Assembly: GCF_013373365.1 (NCBI RefSeq)
Contig: NZ_CP035925.1
Location: forward strand, 434,001 to 498,000
Direction of reading: 5' to 3'
DNA length: 64,000 bases
Origin: Lentibacillus sp. CBA3610
Lineage (GTDB): Bacteria > Bacillota > Bacilli > Bacillales > Amphibacillaceae
A model generated the notes under the pieces. The model had not been told where the DNA came from. It did not search any database and saw only the letters and a program-made list of their open reading frames with translations. Made by a program: the position numbers and the translations under genes. This document shows, in pieces, positions 39,497 to 48,043 of the stretch (position 1 is the first letter of the stretch; each line of letters starts with the position of its first letter).

Positions 39497-39620
39497 CGCC
39501 AGAAAGTATATCATTTCAGGAGACGTTTTTAATCTTGAAATCGGCTAACTCGCCGATTTCTTCAAGTCTGATTTCCGGCATCTGACCTCTGGAAAGACGA
39601 GGCTGAGCCTGAATTTTTCT
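39497..39620 (+). repeat. Dispersed element D1, copy 5
   Basis: Complete copy: AGAAAGTATATCATTT, CTTGAAATCGGCTAACTCGC, TCTGACCTCTGG, ending GACGAGGCTGAGCCTGAATTTTT. Its terminal hairpin is of the AGGCTGAGCCT type. Confidence 0.85.
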
Positions 39621-39740
39621 AACAATCGTTCTTATATTATTATAAAGGTTAACCGTTCATTAGCCAATCATATATTTCGGGAATGGAAATAATTCCAGGT
39701 TTATAGTTTTGGATTTTTCTATTGCTGTGGGCCAGGGGGG

Positions 39741-39845
39741 ATTGTGAACACTTCAGCCGGAAATTGTGAACTTCAGCCGATTTTGTGACAACATCAGCTG
39801 GAATTGTGACAGGATCAGCTGATTCTGTGACATCTTCAGCCGATA
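39741..39845. repeat. Short tandem repeat, about 22-bp unit, five copies
   Basis: Imperfect copies of TTGTGACA-ACTTCAGCCGGA, with TTGTGA and TCAGC[C/T]G conserved at about 20-24 base spacing. It lies 75 to 180 bases before the DUF421 gene. Alternating GTGA and CAGCYG could be a regulator-binding array or a simple minisatellite. Confidence 0.75.
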
Positions 39846-39921
39846 GCCAAACAGCACCTCATAATTCCAACAGAACAAGCAAATACTATCGTCAAATTGA
39901 GGGTTAATGTGAGGTAAGCAG

Positions 39922-40605
39922 ATGCTTTTGTTCATAGGAAAAACGATTCTGTTATATGTCATCATCATTATCATCATCCGATTGATGGGAAAATCGGCTT
40001 TTGCCCAGCTGACCGCGCATGATCTGGCTGGTATCTTTTTTGTGATTACACTTGCGACGGGCCCGGTCGTAACCACTAACGTTGTTCATACGATTGTTGG
40101 AATGGTGGTTATTGGTATTGTCCATATCGGATTTTCCAAACTTATGCTATTTAACCGGTTAAAGACCATTGTTATCGGACAGCCAACCATTGTTATTAAA
40201 CATGGAAACATTATGCATCGGAATTTAACAAAGTCCCATTTCACACTATCCGAGCTATTATCCGAACTGCGGGAAAAAGGACATCCCGATATGGCTTTGA
40301 TCGATTTTGCCTTTATTGAGCCAAGCGGTGATATAAGCATTTTTCCAAAACCGGAAGCATCTCCTGTAACGCCTGATCAATTAGGCATCGAGACAATACA
40401 TCGGGGACTGCCGGTATCTGTGATTATCGAAGGAGAGATCCAGCAACACAATTTACAACTGATCAACAGGGACGAACAATGGCTGGAACATGAAATGGCA
40501 AAAGCAGGTTTCCCGAATATATCCAGAGTTTTCTATGCTGCCGTCCGCGAACAGGATCATTCTCTGGTGATTGATGGTGGACCGGCCAACACGAATGATG
40601 GATAA
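39922..40605 (+). CDS. DUF421 (YetF/YcaP-type) membrane protein, second copy
   Basis: 227 aa. Three N-terminal helices with IIRLMGKSAFAQLTAHDLAG, then GQPTIVIKHGNIMHRNL, IDFAFIEPSGDISIFPK and VIIEGEIQQHNL. Same domain order as the gene at 33094 but divergent in sequence. GAGGTAAGCAG precedes the ATG. Function unknown. Confidence 0.88.
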   Translation: MLLFIGKTILLYVIIIIIIRLMGKSAFAQLTAHDLAGIFFVITLATGPVVTTNVVHTIVGMVVIGIVHIGFSKLMLFNRLKTIVIGQPTIVIKHGNIMHRNLTKSHFTLSELLSELREKGHPDMALIDFAFIEPSGDISIFPKPEASPVTPDQLGIETIHRGLPVSVIIEGEIQQHNLQLINRDEQWLEHEMAKAGFPNISRVFYAAVREQDHSLVIDGGPANTNDG

Positions 40606-40671
40606 TATAATGATTAAGCGTCAATTATTATAGTGCGAAATAAATCCCAGCAAAAAAATCCGCGAAATTTA

Positions 40672-40700
40672 TTGACAGAACAGCACACTTCATATATATT
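40672..40700 (+). promoter_or_regulatory. Promoter of tRNA-Val
   Basis: TTGACA (40672-40677), a 17-bp spacer and TATATT (40695-40700), about 30 bases before the tRNA. Confidence 0.75.
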
Positions 40701-40729
40701 ATTAGTTGTCGATAAATTAATATAAACAT

Positions 40730-40802
40730 GATTCCGTAGCTCAGCTGGGAGAGCGCATGCTTGACAGGCATGAGGTCGGTGGTTCGAGCCCACTCGGAAT
40801 CA
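40730..40802 (+). tRNA. tRNA-Val (anticodon GAC)
   Basis: 73 nt fold into a standard cloverleaf. Acceptor GATTCCG/CGGAATC, D stem GCTC/GAGC, anticodon arm CATGC-TTGACAG-GCATG with anticodon GAC, and T arm GGTGG-TTCGAGC-CCACT (one G:T pair). Discriminator A; no encoded CCA. It is a single-gene unit with its own promoter and a terminator at 40808. Confidence 0.97.
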
Positions 40803-40807
40803 TACCT

Positions 40808-40838
40808 GAGAACTCTTGATATACAGGGGTTCTTTTAT
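40808..40838 (+). terminator. tRNA-Val terminator
   Basis: AGAACTCTTG and CAGGGGTTCT pair with one or two G:U pairs, followed by TTTTA. Confidence 0.7.
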
Positions 40839-40850
40839 TTTGTTCAAAGA

Positions 40851-40970
40851 TAAGAAAGTATATAATTTTAGGGGACATTTTCAATCTTGAAATCGGCTAA
40901 CTCGCCGATTTCTACCAATCCGACCTCTGACCTCTGGCATCTGAAAAGACGCGTCAGCGTTTTTTCTAAT
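40851..40970 (+). repeat. Dispersed element D1, copy 6
   Basis: Nearly identical to copy 2: AGAAAGTATATAATTTTAGG, CTTGAAATCGGCTAACTCGC, CCGACCTCTGACCTCTGGCA, GACGCGTCAGCGTTTTTTCT. Confidence 0.88.
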
Positions 40971-40989
40971 CTAGGGGACAGGCCCCCTC

Positions 40990-41018
40990 TTGACAACACT
41001 TTCCAATCGTAGTAAAGT
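40990..41018 (+). promoter_or_regulatory. Promoter of the SAM-riboswitch operon
   Basis: TTGACA (40990-40995), a 17-bp spacer and TAAAGT (41013-41018). Confidence 0.75.
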
Positions 41019-41046
41019 ACAAAGCATACTAAATTAAATAATCAAA

Positions 41047-41212
41047 CTTCTTATCCAGAGAGGTGGAGGGATTTGGCCCTTAGAAACCTCGGCAGCGGAC
41101 TTTACTAAAAGTACTGTGCCAATTCCAACAAGCACTTGCTTGGCAAATGAGAAGAATTGCAAACGTTATGCAAATCTCTTCTTATTTGATGATAAGAAGA
41201 GATTTTTAATTT
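41047..41212 (+). promoter_or_regulatory. SAM-I riboswitch (S-box), first of two
   Basis: Conserved core CCAGAGAGGTGGAGGGA, GGCCC, AGAAACCTCGGCAGC and GTGCCAATTCC in the S-box order. A terminator hairpin AAATCTCTTCTTAT/ATAAGAAGAGATTT plus a T-run follows at 41171-41212. SAM binding promotes termination. Confidence 0.95.
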
Positions 41213-41233
41213 TATAAAACCGAATAACCTTGG

Positions 41234-41393
41234 ACTTCTTATCCAGAGAGGTGGAGGGACTGGCCCTTAGAAACCTCGGCAGCGGACTTTATTAAAAGTA
41301 CCGTGCCAAATCCAGCAGGCAACAAGCTTGATAGATAAGAAGAGGACAGCAGTCAATGCCTCTTCTTTTCTATTAAGGAGAGGCATTTTTTTA
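41234..41393 (+). promoter_or_regulatory. SAM-I riboswitch (S-box), second of two
   Basis: The same core repeats (CCAGAGAGGTGGAGGGACTG, AGAAACCTCGGCAGC, CCGTGCCAAATCC). Its terminator ATGCCTC...GAGAGGCATTTTTTT (41355-41393) competes with AAGAAGAGG pairing to CCTCTTCTT. It lies just before the metN start at 41412. Confidence 0.95.
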
Positions 41394-41411
41394 CTTCAAG
41401 GAGGGAAATCA

Positions 41412-42443
41412 TTGATTACGTTTGAGCAAGTGACGAAGATTTACCAAAGCGCAGAACAGGAAGTTAGGGCATTGGATGAGGTTGATTTGCATATTGAACA
41501 GGGTGAAATTTACGGCGTTATCGGTTTCAGTGGAGCAGGTAAAAGCTCACTGGTACGTTGTGCAAATTTACTTGAACGCCCGACTTCAGGGAAAGTGATT
41601 GTCAATGGTCAGAATCTCTTAAGTCTTTCTCCTAAAGACTTAAGAGAAGCAAAACGACATATCGGAATGATTTTTCAGCATTTTAATTTGCTTAATTCGA
41701 AAACAGCTTTTACGAATGTGGCAATGCCTTTATTGCTCATGGGGAAATCAAAGAAAGAAGTGGAACAACGCGTCTATGAGCTACTGGATTTCGTAGGTCT
41801 CCGTGATAAGGCGGATAATTATCCGGATCAGCTATCGGGAGGTCAAAAACAACGCGTCGGGATTGCCCGTGCATTGGCTACACAGCCTTCTGTATTATTA
41901 TGTGATGAAGCAACGTCAGCGCTGGATCCGCAAACGACTGAATCCATTTTAAAGCTTTTAAAAAAAATTAATCGAGAGTACAACATCACGATTTTAATGA
42001 TTACGCATGAAATGGGCGTTATTCGGGAGGTTTGCGATAAGGTGGCAGTGCTAGATCAAGGGTCAATAATTGAATCAGGATCTGTTTTTGAGGTGTTTGC
42101 CCAGCCGAGAACAGAAATTGCCCATGACTTTGTCAGCACCGTGATGCATGATGAAATACCGGAATCTGTTCATCAATTAATCCAATCACAACAATCAACG
42201 AACCAAATTTTCCGTATTGTATTTGTCGGTGATTCTGCCGGCACGCCACTGCTTTCTCAAATCGCTAAACGTTTTGATGTGGAAGTGAATGTTTTATTTG
42301 GCAGTATAACGGAGCTGCAGGGGACTCCGTTTGGAAATTTGATTGTGAAATTTGATGGTGAACCAAAAGAGATCAATCGCGTTATTATGCAAATAAATCA
42401 ACACGAAGTAACGGTGGAGGAGGTGCTGGGAAATGTTAGTTGA
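41412..42443 (+). CDS. metN: Methionine ABC transporter ATPase MetN
   Basis: 343 aa. Walker A GFSGAGKSS, Q-loop MIFQHFNLL, signature LSGGQKQR, Walker B VLLCDEATSALD, then a C-terminal NIL/ACT-like domain (about residues 265-340) that senses methionine in MetN proteins. TTG 41412 is chosen because AAGGAGG lies eight bases upstream and the protein then starts at ITFEQVTKIY. The gene overlaps metI by 11 bases. Confidence 0.95.
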   Translation: MITFEQVTKIYQSAEQEVRALDEVDLHIEQGEIYGVIGFSGAGKSSLVRCANLLERPTSGKVIVNGQNLLSLSPKDLREAKRHIGMIFQHFNLLNSKTAFTNVAMPLLLMGKSKKEVEQRVYELLDFVGLRDKADNYPDQLSGGQKQRVGIARALATQPSVLLCDEATSALDPQTTESILKLLKKINREYNITILMITHEMGVIREVCDKVAVLDQGSIIESGSVFEVFAQPRTEIAHDFVSTVMHDEIPESVHQLIQSQQSTNQIFRIVFVGDSAGTPLLSQIAKRFDVEVNVLFGSITELQGTPFGNLIVKFDGEPKEINRVIMQINQHEVTVEEVLGNVS

Positions 42444-43083
42444 TTGGAATCAAATTCTTGTGGCATTGGGAGAAACCATTACAATGGTCAGCGTTTCACT
42501 GCTTTTTGCTGCTATCATTGGTTTGCCGTTAGGAATTTTGCTTGTTGTGACACGTAAAGGGCATTTATGGGAGAACATAGCGGTGTTTAATGTCTTGAAT
42601 GCCATTGTGAACACATTTCGCTCGGTACCATTTATTATTCTGATGGTTGCCGTCATCCCATTTACGCGATTGATCGTTGGAACGTCCATTGGAACAGCGG
42701 CTGCTATCGTTCCCATGGTTCTTTTTTCAGGACCATACATGGCAAGATTAATCGAAAACTCATTATTGGAAGTTGATCCGGGCGTGATGGAAGCAGCACA
42801 GGCAATGGGAGCAACGCCACGGCAAATTATAATCCGATTTCTAATACCAGAGGCATTAAGCTCGCTTTTATTAGGATTAACCATTGCAACCATTGGACTG
42901 GTTGGTGCTTCAGCCATGGCTGGCGCAATTGGTGGAGGTGGTCTTGGTGATTTGGCCATTACGTATGGTTATCAGCGTTTTGACACGGTCGTCATGATTA
43001 TTACCGTTGCCATTCTTGTTGTCATGGTTCAAGGGTTGCAATCGGCAGGAAATAGTTTATCCAGAAAAGTTAGAAGACGTTAA
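42433..43083 (+). CDS. metI: Methionine ABC transporter permease MetI
   Basis: 216 aa, five helices, with the EAA-type loop EAAQAMGATPRQIIIRFLIP that docks MetN. Overlaps metN; 42 bases separate it from metQ. Imports methionine (and sulfoxide) across the membrane under SAM-riboswitch control. Confidence 0.96.
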   Translation: MLVDWNQILVALGETITMVSVSLLFAAIIGLPLGILLVVTRKGHLWENIAVFNVLNAIVNTFRSVPFIILMVAVIPFTRLIVGTSIGTAAAIVPMVLFSGPYMARLIENSLLEVDPGVMEAAQAMGATPRQIIIRFLIPEALSSLLLGLTIATIGLVGASAMAGAIGGGGLGDLAITYGYQRFDTVVMIITVAILVVMVQGLQSAGNSLSRKVRRR

Positions 43084-43125
43084 GATCAAAAGCTATCCAT
43101 TTATATAAAGGGAGAGAAAATCAAC

Positions 43126-43941
43126 ATGAGGAAATTATTATTTTTAGTTTATTTGACCGGCTTAACAGTGATGATTAGTGCATGTTCAGTCAGCGGTGAA
43201 TCGACAGTGAAGGTTGGAATCAGTGGTTCTGATACGACAGTCTGGGATTTTGTAGCGGAAAAAGCCAAAGAGCAGGGCATTAACGTCGAGATAGTACGTT
43301 TTTCTGATTACGTGCAGCCAAATTTGGCATTGGCTGAAGGTGAGCTGGATGCGAATGCATTTCAAACCGTATCCTACTTTGACGCATTTATCGAAGAACA
43401 TAATTTGGATCTGGCGCCGATTGCTACAACGGTTATAGCACCAATGGGGCTTTACTCGGAAAAATATGAATCACCGGAAGAACTGCCGGATGGGGCGACA
43501 ATTGCTTTGCCGAAAGAAGCAACCAATATGGGACGCGGGTTGCTGCTGCTGCAGGATGCCGGTTTGATTGAATTAGAAGAGGATTTTGATGGCAACGGGT
43601 CTTTAGACAAGATTGTTGAAAACCCGAAAAATCTTCAGTTTGAAACACTTGTGGCCGCACAAACGCCGCGTGTTTTGCCGGACGTGGCAGCTTCTATCGT
43701 TAATAATGGTATCGCGGTTGATGCAGGATTCAGTCCACTAAATGATTCGATTTTCCATGAAAATGAAACGGCAACACCATATATCAATATTATCGCTGTC
43801 AACGAAGAAGACAAAGATGATGAAGTATTGCAACAGTTGGCAGATATTTATCAATCAGAAGATGTGAAGGAAGTGATTGAAGAAGAATACGAAGGGAATC
43901 AAATACCAACGTTTGTACCGTTAGAGGAAATCGGCTGGTAG
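43126..43941 (+). CDS. metQ: Methionine-binding lipoprotein MetQ
   Basis: 271 aa. Signal peptide with lipobox ISAC, lipidated Cys20. NLPA-family body with VKVGISGSDTTVWDFV, DANAFQTVSYFDAF and NNGIAVDAG. GGGAGAG precedes the ATG. Third gene of metNIQ. Confidence 0.95.
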   Translation: MRKLLFLVYLTGLTVMISACSVSGESTVKVGISGSDTTVWDFVAEKAKEQGINVEIVRFSDYVQPNLALAEGELDANAFQTVSYFDAFIEEHNLDLAPIATTVIAPMGLYSEKYESPEELPDGATIALPKEATNMGRGLLLLQDAGLIELEEDFDGNGSLDKIVENPKNLQFETLVAAQTPRVLPDVAASIVNNGIAVDAGFSPLNDSIFHENETATPYINIIAVNEEDKDDEVLQQLADIYQSEDVKEVIEEEYEGNQIPTFVPLEEIGW

Positions 43942-43977
43942 GCATTATCTGAAAAATAATTATGATGAGGTGATTGA

Positions 43978-45189
43978 ATGACAGTTATACAAAGCAAATT
44001 AGAAGGATTACAAAAACAAATTTCTGATAACATTGAAGCAAATCAAGAGCGGTATATTGAGACAAGTCATGCGATTCATGATAATCCTGAAATCGGTAAT
44101 GAAGAATATTATGCATCACAATTATTAACGGATATACTTATTAAAGAAGGTTTCGCCGTTGAAAAAGGTGTTGCAGGTCATGAAACAGCATTCCTGGCGC
44201 AACGAAAAAGCAAAAAAGAAGGATTGCGAATTGGATTTTTAGCTGAATATGATGCACTACCGGGGATAGGTCATGCGTGCGGGCATAATATTATTGGAAC
44301 GACAGGCGTTGCGGCAGCTGTCGCTGTAAGTAAGGTGATTGATGACATTGGCGGGGAGCTCGTTGTGCTTGGAACACCCGCAGAAGAAGGTGGTCCAAAT
44401 GGCAGTGCTAAAGGCAGTTTTGTGAAAGCTGGTTTAGTGGAGGATATTGATGCTGCCATTATGCTTCATCCGGGAAATGAAACGACGTTAACCAGCCCGA
44501 CTCTAGGTGTGGATCCACTTGATTTTGAGTTTTTCGGCCAATCCGCACATGCCTCGGCAAACCCGGAAAAAGGAATCAATGCGTTGGATGGGGTTATTCA
44601 ATTATTTAATGGGATTAATGCGTTGCGTCAGCATTTACCGGCCGACGTAAGAATTCATGGTGTCATTACCAATGGCGGTGAAGCACCTAACATTGTACCG
44701 GAATATGCGAAGGCCAGATTTTTTATACGGGCTTCCACCCGGACGGTATTAAACGATGTAACGGAAAAGGTAAAAGGGATTGCAAATGGGGCAGCCTCAG
44801 CTACCGGGGCGCGTGTAAACGTAACGCCATTCCAAAATGAAGTCGATAACTTTATTGTGAACAAGCGATTTGATCATGTCTTTAAAGAAATCATAGAAAG
44901 GTTAGGTGAGACAGTTAATACGGAGAAAAAAACGGCTTTAGGGTCGACTGATGCGGGGAATATCAGCCAAGTTGTCCCGACGATCCATCCACATATTAAA
45001 ATAGGCGGATCTGATTTAGTCGGACATACGGTTGAATTCAGGGAAGCGGCAAAATCTGAAAAAGGAGATCAGGCACTTATAACCGGGACAAAGGCAGTTG
45101 CTTTAACCATACTGGAACTACTAACGAACAGACAGGTCTATGATGCTATTTATGAAGAGTTTTTGGAAGATACAAAGACTGCTAAATAA
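43978..45189 (+). CDS. M20-family amidohydrolase (N-acyl amino-acid or peptide hydrolase)
   Basis: 403 aa. Two-zinc M20 motifs: HDNPEIGNEEY, GFLAEYDALPGIGHACGHN, GTPAEEGGPNGSAK and MLHPGNE, plus a dimerisation insert. AGGTGATTG precedes the ATG, 36 bases after metQ. In the SAM-riboswitch operon it probably releases methionine or cysteine from N-acyl or S-modified imported compounds; the substrate is inferred from context. Confidence 0.88.
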   Translation: MTVIQSKLEGLQKQISDNIEANQERYIETSHAIHDNPEIGNEEYYASQLLTDILIKEGFAVEKGVAGHETAFLAQRKSKKEGLRIGFLAEYDALPGIGHACGHNIIGTTGVAAAVAVSKVIDDIGGELVVLGTPAEEGGPNGSAKGSFVKAGLVEDIDAAIMLHPGNETTLTSPTLGVDPLDFEFFGQSAHASANPEKGINALDGVIQLFNGINALRQHLPADVRIHGVITNGGEAPNIVPEYAKARFFIRASTRTVLNDVTEKVKGIANGAASATGARVNVTPFQNEVDNFIVNKRFDHVFKEIIERLGETVNTEKKTALGSTDAGNISQVVPTIHPHIKIGGSDLVGHTVEFREAAKSEKGDQALITGTKAVALTILELLTNRQVYDAIYEEFLEDTKTAK

Positions 45190-45239
45190 GCAAAGAAAAG
45201 ACTGTCTTCTGAAAGATTGTTGAATTTGACACAAAACCC

Positions 45240-45480
45240 ATAAACTGCGATATAGAGTTCTTTGTTGATTTCCGTTTCGGGCAGTCGCGCACCTTAGGGC
45301 AACGCTTCAGCCTCGGGCCAACACGATGTTGGTCTCGGGAGGCGTTGCCACAGGACGTGGCGTTCTTAGCCTTTGAACCTTCGCGCTTCCTGCTCAGGTC
45401 TCAGCTGCCCGCGGAAAGCGGAGCGTATTTCCGGAGCGGTATCACAGCACTCATATATTTTTCAGTACGTCGCAGTTTAT
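45240..45480. repeat. MITE-like element with D3 core
   Basis: Perfect 11-bp terminal inverted repeats ATAAACTGCGA (45240-45250) and TCGCAGTTTAT (45470-45480) bound 241 bases. Inside are TTAGGGCAACGCTTCAGCC, a GGCCAACACGATGTTGGTC hairpin and CCGCGGAAAGCGGAGCG. No obvious target duplication and no ORF. It interrupts the metNIQ operon between the M20 gene and the monooxygenase. Confidence 0.78.
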
Positions 45481-45621
45481 ATCAACAGCGAGGTTAACGA
45501 GCAACGAAATTGTCGAAAAGCGCTTAAGAAAATGACTAAATATACATTTATATCTATCGGGAAAATTTATAGTTTTAAGGTGATTTTTTATACACATACA
45601 TCAAAGGGAGAGTGACACATA

Positions 45622-46539
45622 TTGAGATATGGTTTTTGGTTACCAATATTCGGCGGATGGCTTAGAAATGTAGAGGACGAGGGAATGCCGCCAACATTTG
45701 ATTATGCAAAGAAAGTTGTTCAGTCTGCTGAAAATTGGGGTTATGATACGACATTAATTGCTGAACTATACTTAAATGATATTAAGGGAACAGACACTGA
45801 TGCACTGGAAGCATGGTCAACGGCAGCAGCCCTTGCAGCTGTTACAGAAAAAATTGAAATTATGTCTGCGGTACACCCTGTGTTTCATAACCCTGCCGTA
45901 ACCGCAAAAATGGCAGCAAATATTGACCATATCAGTGATGGACGTTTCACGTTAAATATCGTTTCCGGCTGGTGGGCTGAAGAGGCGAAACAATATGGCG
46001 GCGAATTCACGGAACATGATGAACGCTATGACCGCACAGCGGAGTTTCTGGAAATTTTAAAAGGACTATGGGAAGAAGAGACGTTTTCATATAACGGGAA
46101 ATTTTATCAAATTGAGAACACACAACTGTCACCAAAACCTGTTCAGCGTCCCAATCCGGTCCTGTATGCTGGTGGGGAAAGTGAAAAAGGAAAACAGGTT
46201 ATATCGTCACTTTGTGATGCTTATATTTTGCACGGACATACAGTAGAAGAAGCTCGAGAAAAAATAGCTGGTATGAAAGAACGAAGAGAAAAAACCGGTA
46301 AAGAGCCATTTAAATCGATTGGTATGGCAGCGTACGTTATTTACCGTGATACTGAAGAAGAAGCACAAGCAGAGTTAGAACGGATCACAACTGTCAAAGA
46401 TACAAGCGGTTATGCCGGATTTAAAGATTTCACATCCAAATCACAACTTGAGCAACAAATTCAATGCCCCCAAATGACTTTTTCTTTCGATTATAGTAAT
46501 GACACCCCCTTTATTGCGGGTAGGAACGACTTCATTTAA
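45622..46539 (+). pseudogene. Flavin-dependent (LLM) monooxygenase, C-terminus truncated
   Basis: 305 aa from TTG 45622. It matches dimethyl-sulfone/alkanesulfonate monooxygenase-type LLM proteins (YGFWLPIFGGWLRNV, SAVHPVFHNPAVTAKMA, NIVSGWWAEEAKQYGG, YAGGESEKGK). Family members are about 350-370 aa. The homologous sequence stops near residue 280, and the last 24 codons come from a small palindromic element (46463-46573). The missing segment normally ends the barrel, so activity is doubtful. Context points to sulfur scavenging with metNIQ. Confidence 0.75.
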
Positions 46540-46573
46540 CTACAATCGAAGTGAATTGGTATTTGGGGGCATT
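46463..46573. mobile_element. Small terminal-inverted-repeat element in the monooxygenase end
   Basis: AATGCCCCCAAAT (46463-46475) and ATTTGGGGGCATT (46561-46573) are perfect 13-bp inverted repeats bounding 111 bases. No transposase inside, no clear target duplication. Its left end is read into the truncated monooxygenase. Confidence 0.7.
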
Positions 46574-46754
46574 ATATATGAAAAAAGTTGTCATGTGCTC
46601 AGCAAAATCTCGTGAGACCAGGCCTTATAGTGAAAACAAGATAACAATAATGATTCAGAATCAGGATTTTCTTGATTAAATAAATCGTATAATGGTTATA
46701 TACAAATGATTTTAAAATATTATTAAACTAAAAAGGAGCGATGGAGGCGATAGC

Positions 46755-47861
46755 ATGTCAACGGTTACAGGCTTCATATGTGACGAGAGTTATTTTTGGC
46801 ATCAGACGGGAAATGGTGCCTTGAATTTAAGCTCTGGAGGGTGGATTCAGGCGGATACCCATGCGGAAAACCCGGAAACGAAACGTCGGGTTAAAAATTT
46901 ACTTGACCGATCAAAATTTATGGATGAATTGCAGCAGATTGCCCCAAGGTCGGCGACACGTGCAGAAATCGAAATGAATCACAGCTCGCCGTATATTGAC
47001 CGGATTAAGGAATTGAGTGATGCCGGTGGAGGTGATGCGGTTGTTCATGCGATTGTCGGGCCTGACTCCTATAAGATTGCCTTGAAGTCAACAGGCGGGT
47101 TGCTTACCTCAGTTGATGCTGTGATGGAGGAGAGGGTTCAAAACGCTTATGCGCTTGTAAGGCCGCCTGGTCATCATGCTGAGCATGACGAGGGAATGGG
47201 CTTTTGTCTGTTTAACAATGTGGCGATAGCAGCCAAGTATGCTCGTGAAAAATACGGTCTGAAACGTATCGTGATTTTAGATTGGGACGTTCACCATGGC
47301 AATGGAACAGAAACGGCGTTTAAAAATGATTCAGATGTTTTGTTCATTTCCGTTCATCAGGAGAATATTTTTCCTGAGAATCGTGGTGCAGTGACATATA
47401 CGGGGAAAGGATCTGGCGAGGGTTATAATGTCAATATTGAACTGCCGGCCGGGACCGGGGATGAAGGTTATTTTTATACGTTTGATAAGTTAATTGAGCC
47501 AATCATTGATCAGTACGAGCCGGAGTTGATCTTTGTTTCCGCCGGTCAGGATGCAAGCCGGTTCGATCCGATAGGGAGAATGCTTGTGACCGCTGACGGC
47601 TATTTTCAAATGAGTAACCGGATTAAAAAATTGGCTGAGAAACATAGCAATGGCCGGTTGATTGCTTGTCACGAGGGCGGATATAGTACAGCTTACGTTC
47701 CATTTTGTACACTTCGGGTCATTGAAGCATTGCGCGGCAAGGAAAGCCCGGTAGAAGATCCGTTTGACTTGGGATTTCATGAAGGACCGATGTATCCGCA
47801 TCAAAAGGAAGCTGTATACCGGGCGGTGGCGATTCAATCAGCTTATTGGGATGTGGGATAG
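46755..47861 (+). CDS. Class II histone-deacetylase-like amidohydrolase
   Basis: 368 aa. Zinc deacetylase fold with RPPGHHAEHDEGMGFCLFNN (His pair), LDWDVHHGNGTE (Asp/His metal ligands), SVHQENIFPE, SAGQDASRFDP and the late HEGGYS. Bacterial relatives deacetylate small amides such as acetylpolyamines. GGAGGCGATAGC precedes the ATG. It stands alone; the physiological substrate is unknown. Confidence 0.9.
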   Translation: MSTVTGFICDESYFWHQTGNGALNLSSGGWIQADTHAENPETKRRVKNLLDRSKFMDELQQIAPRSATRAEIEMNHSSPYIDRIKELSDAGGGDAVVHAIVGPDSYKIALKSTGGLLTSVDAVMEERVQNAYALVRPPGHHAEHDEGMGFCLFNNVAIAAKYAREKYGLKRIVILDWDVHHGNGTETAFKNDSDVLFISVHQENIFPENRGAVTYTGKGSGEGYNVNIELPAGTGDEGYFYTFDKLIEPIIDQYEPELIFVSAGQDASRFDPIGRMLVTADGYFQMSNRIKKLAEKHSNGRLIACHEGGYSTAYVPFCTLRVIEALRGKESPVEDPFDLGFHEGPMYPHQKEAVYRAVAIQSAYWDVG

Positions 47862-47981
47862 TCAAAAATATTTTTCACAGGTGAATTCATATTTAACAGA
47901 TTCGCCGAGAAGTCCCCTTCAAAATCTGTGATTAGTGGGGGATGAATCGGTGCTTAATTGTTATAAAAAAACTAAAAATTC

Positions 47982-48010
47982 TAGACAATAGAACTTGTGT
48001 TTGGTATAAT
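47982..48010 (+). promoter_or_regulatory. Promoter before the TnpB remnant
   Basis: TAGACA (47982-47987), a 17-bp spacer and TATAAT (48005-48010). Confidence 0.6.
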
Positions 48011-48043
48011 GAGAATTAAAGCAAATTCGGGCGGTGACAACAA

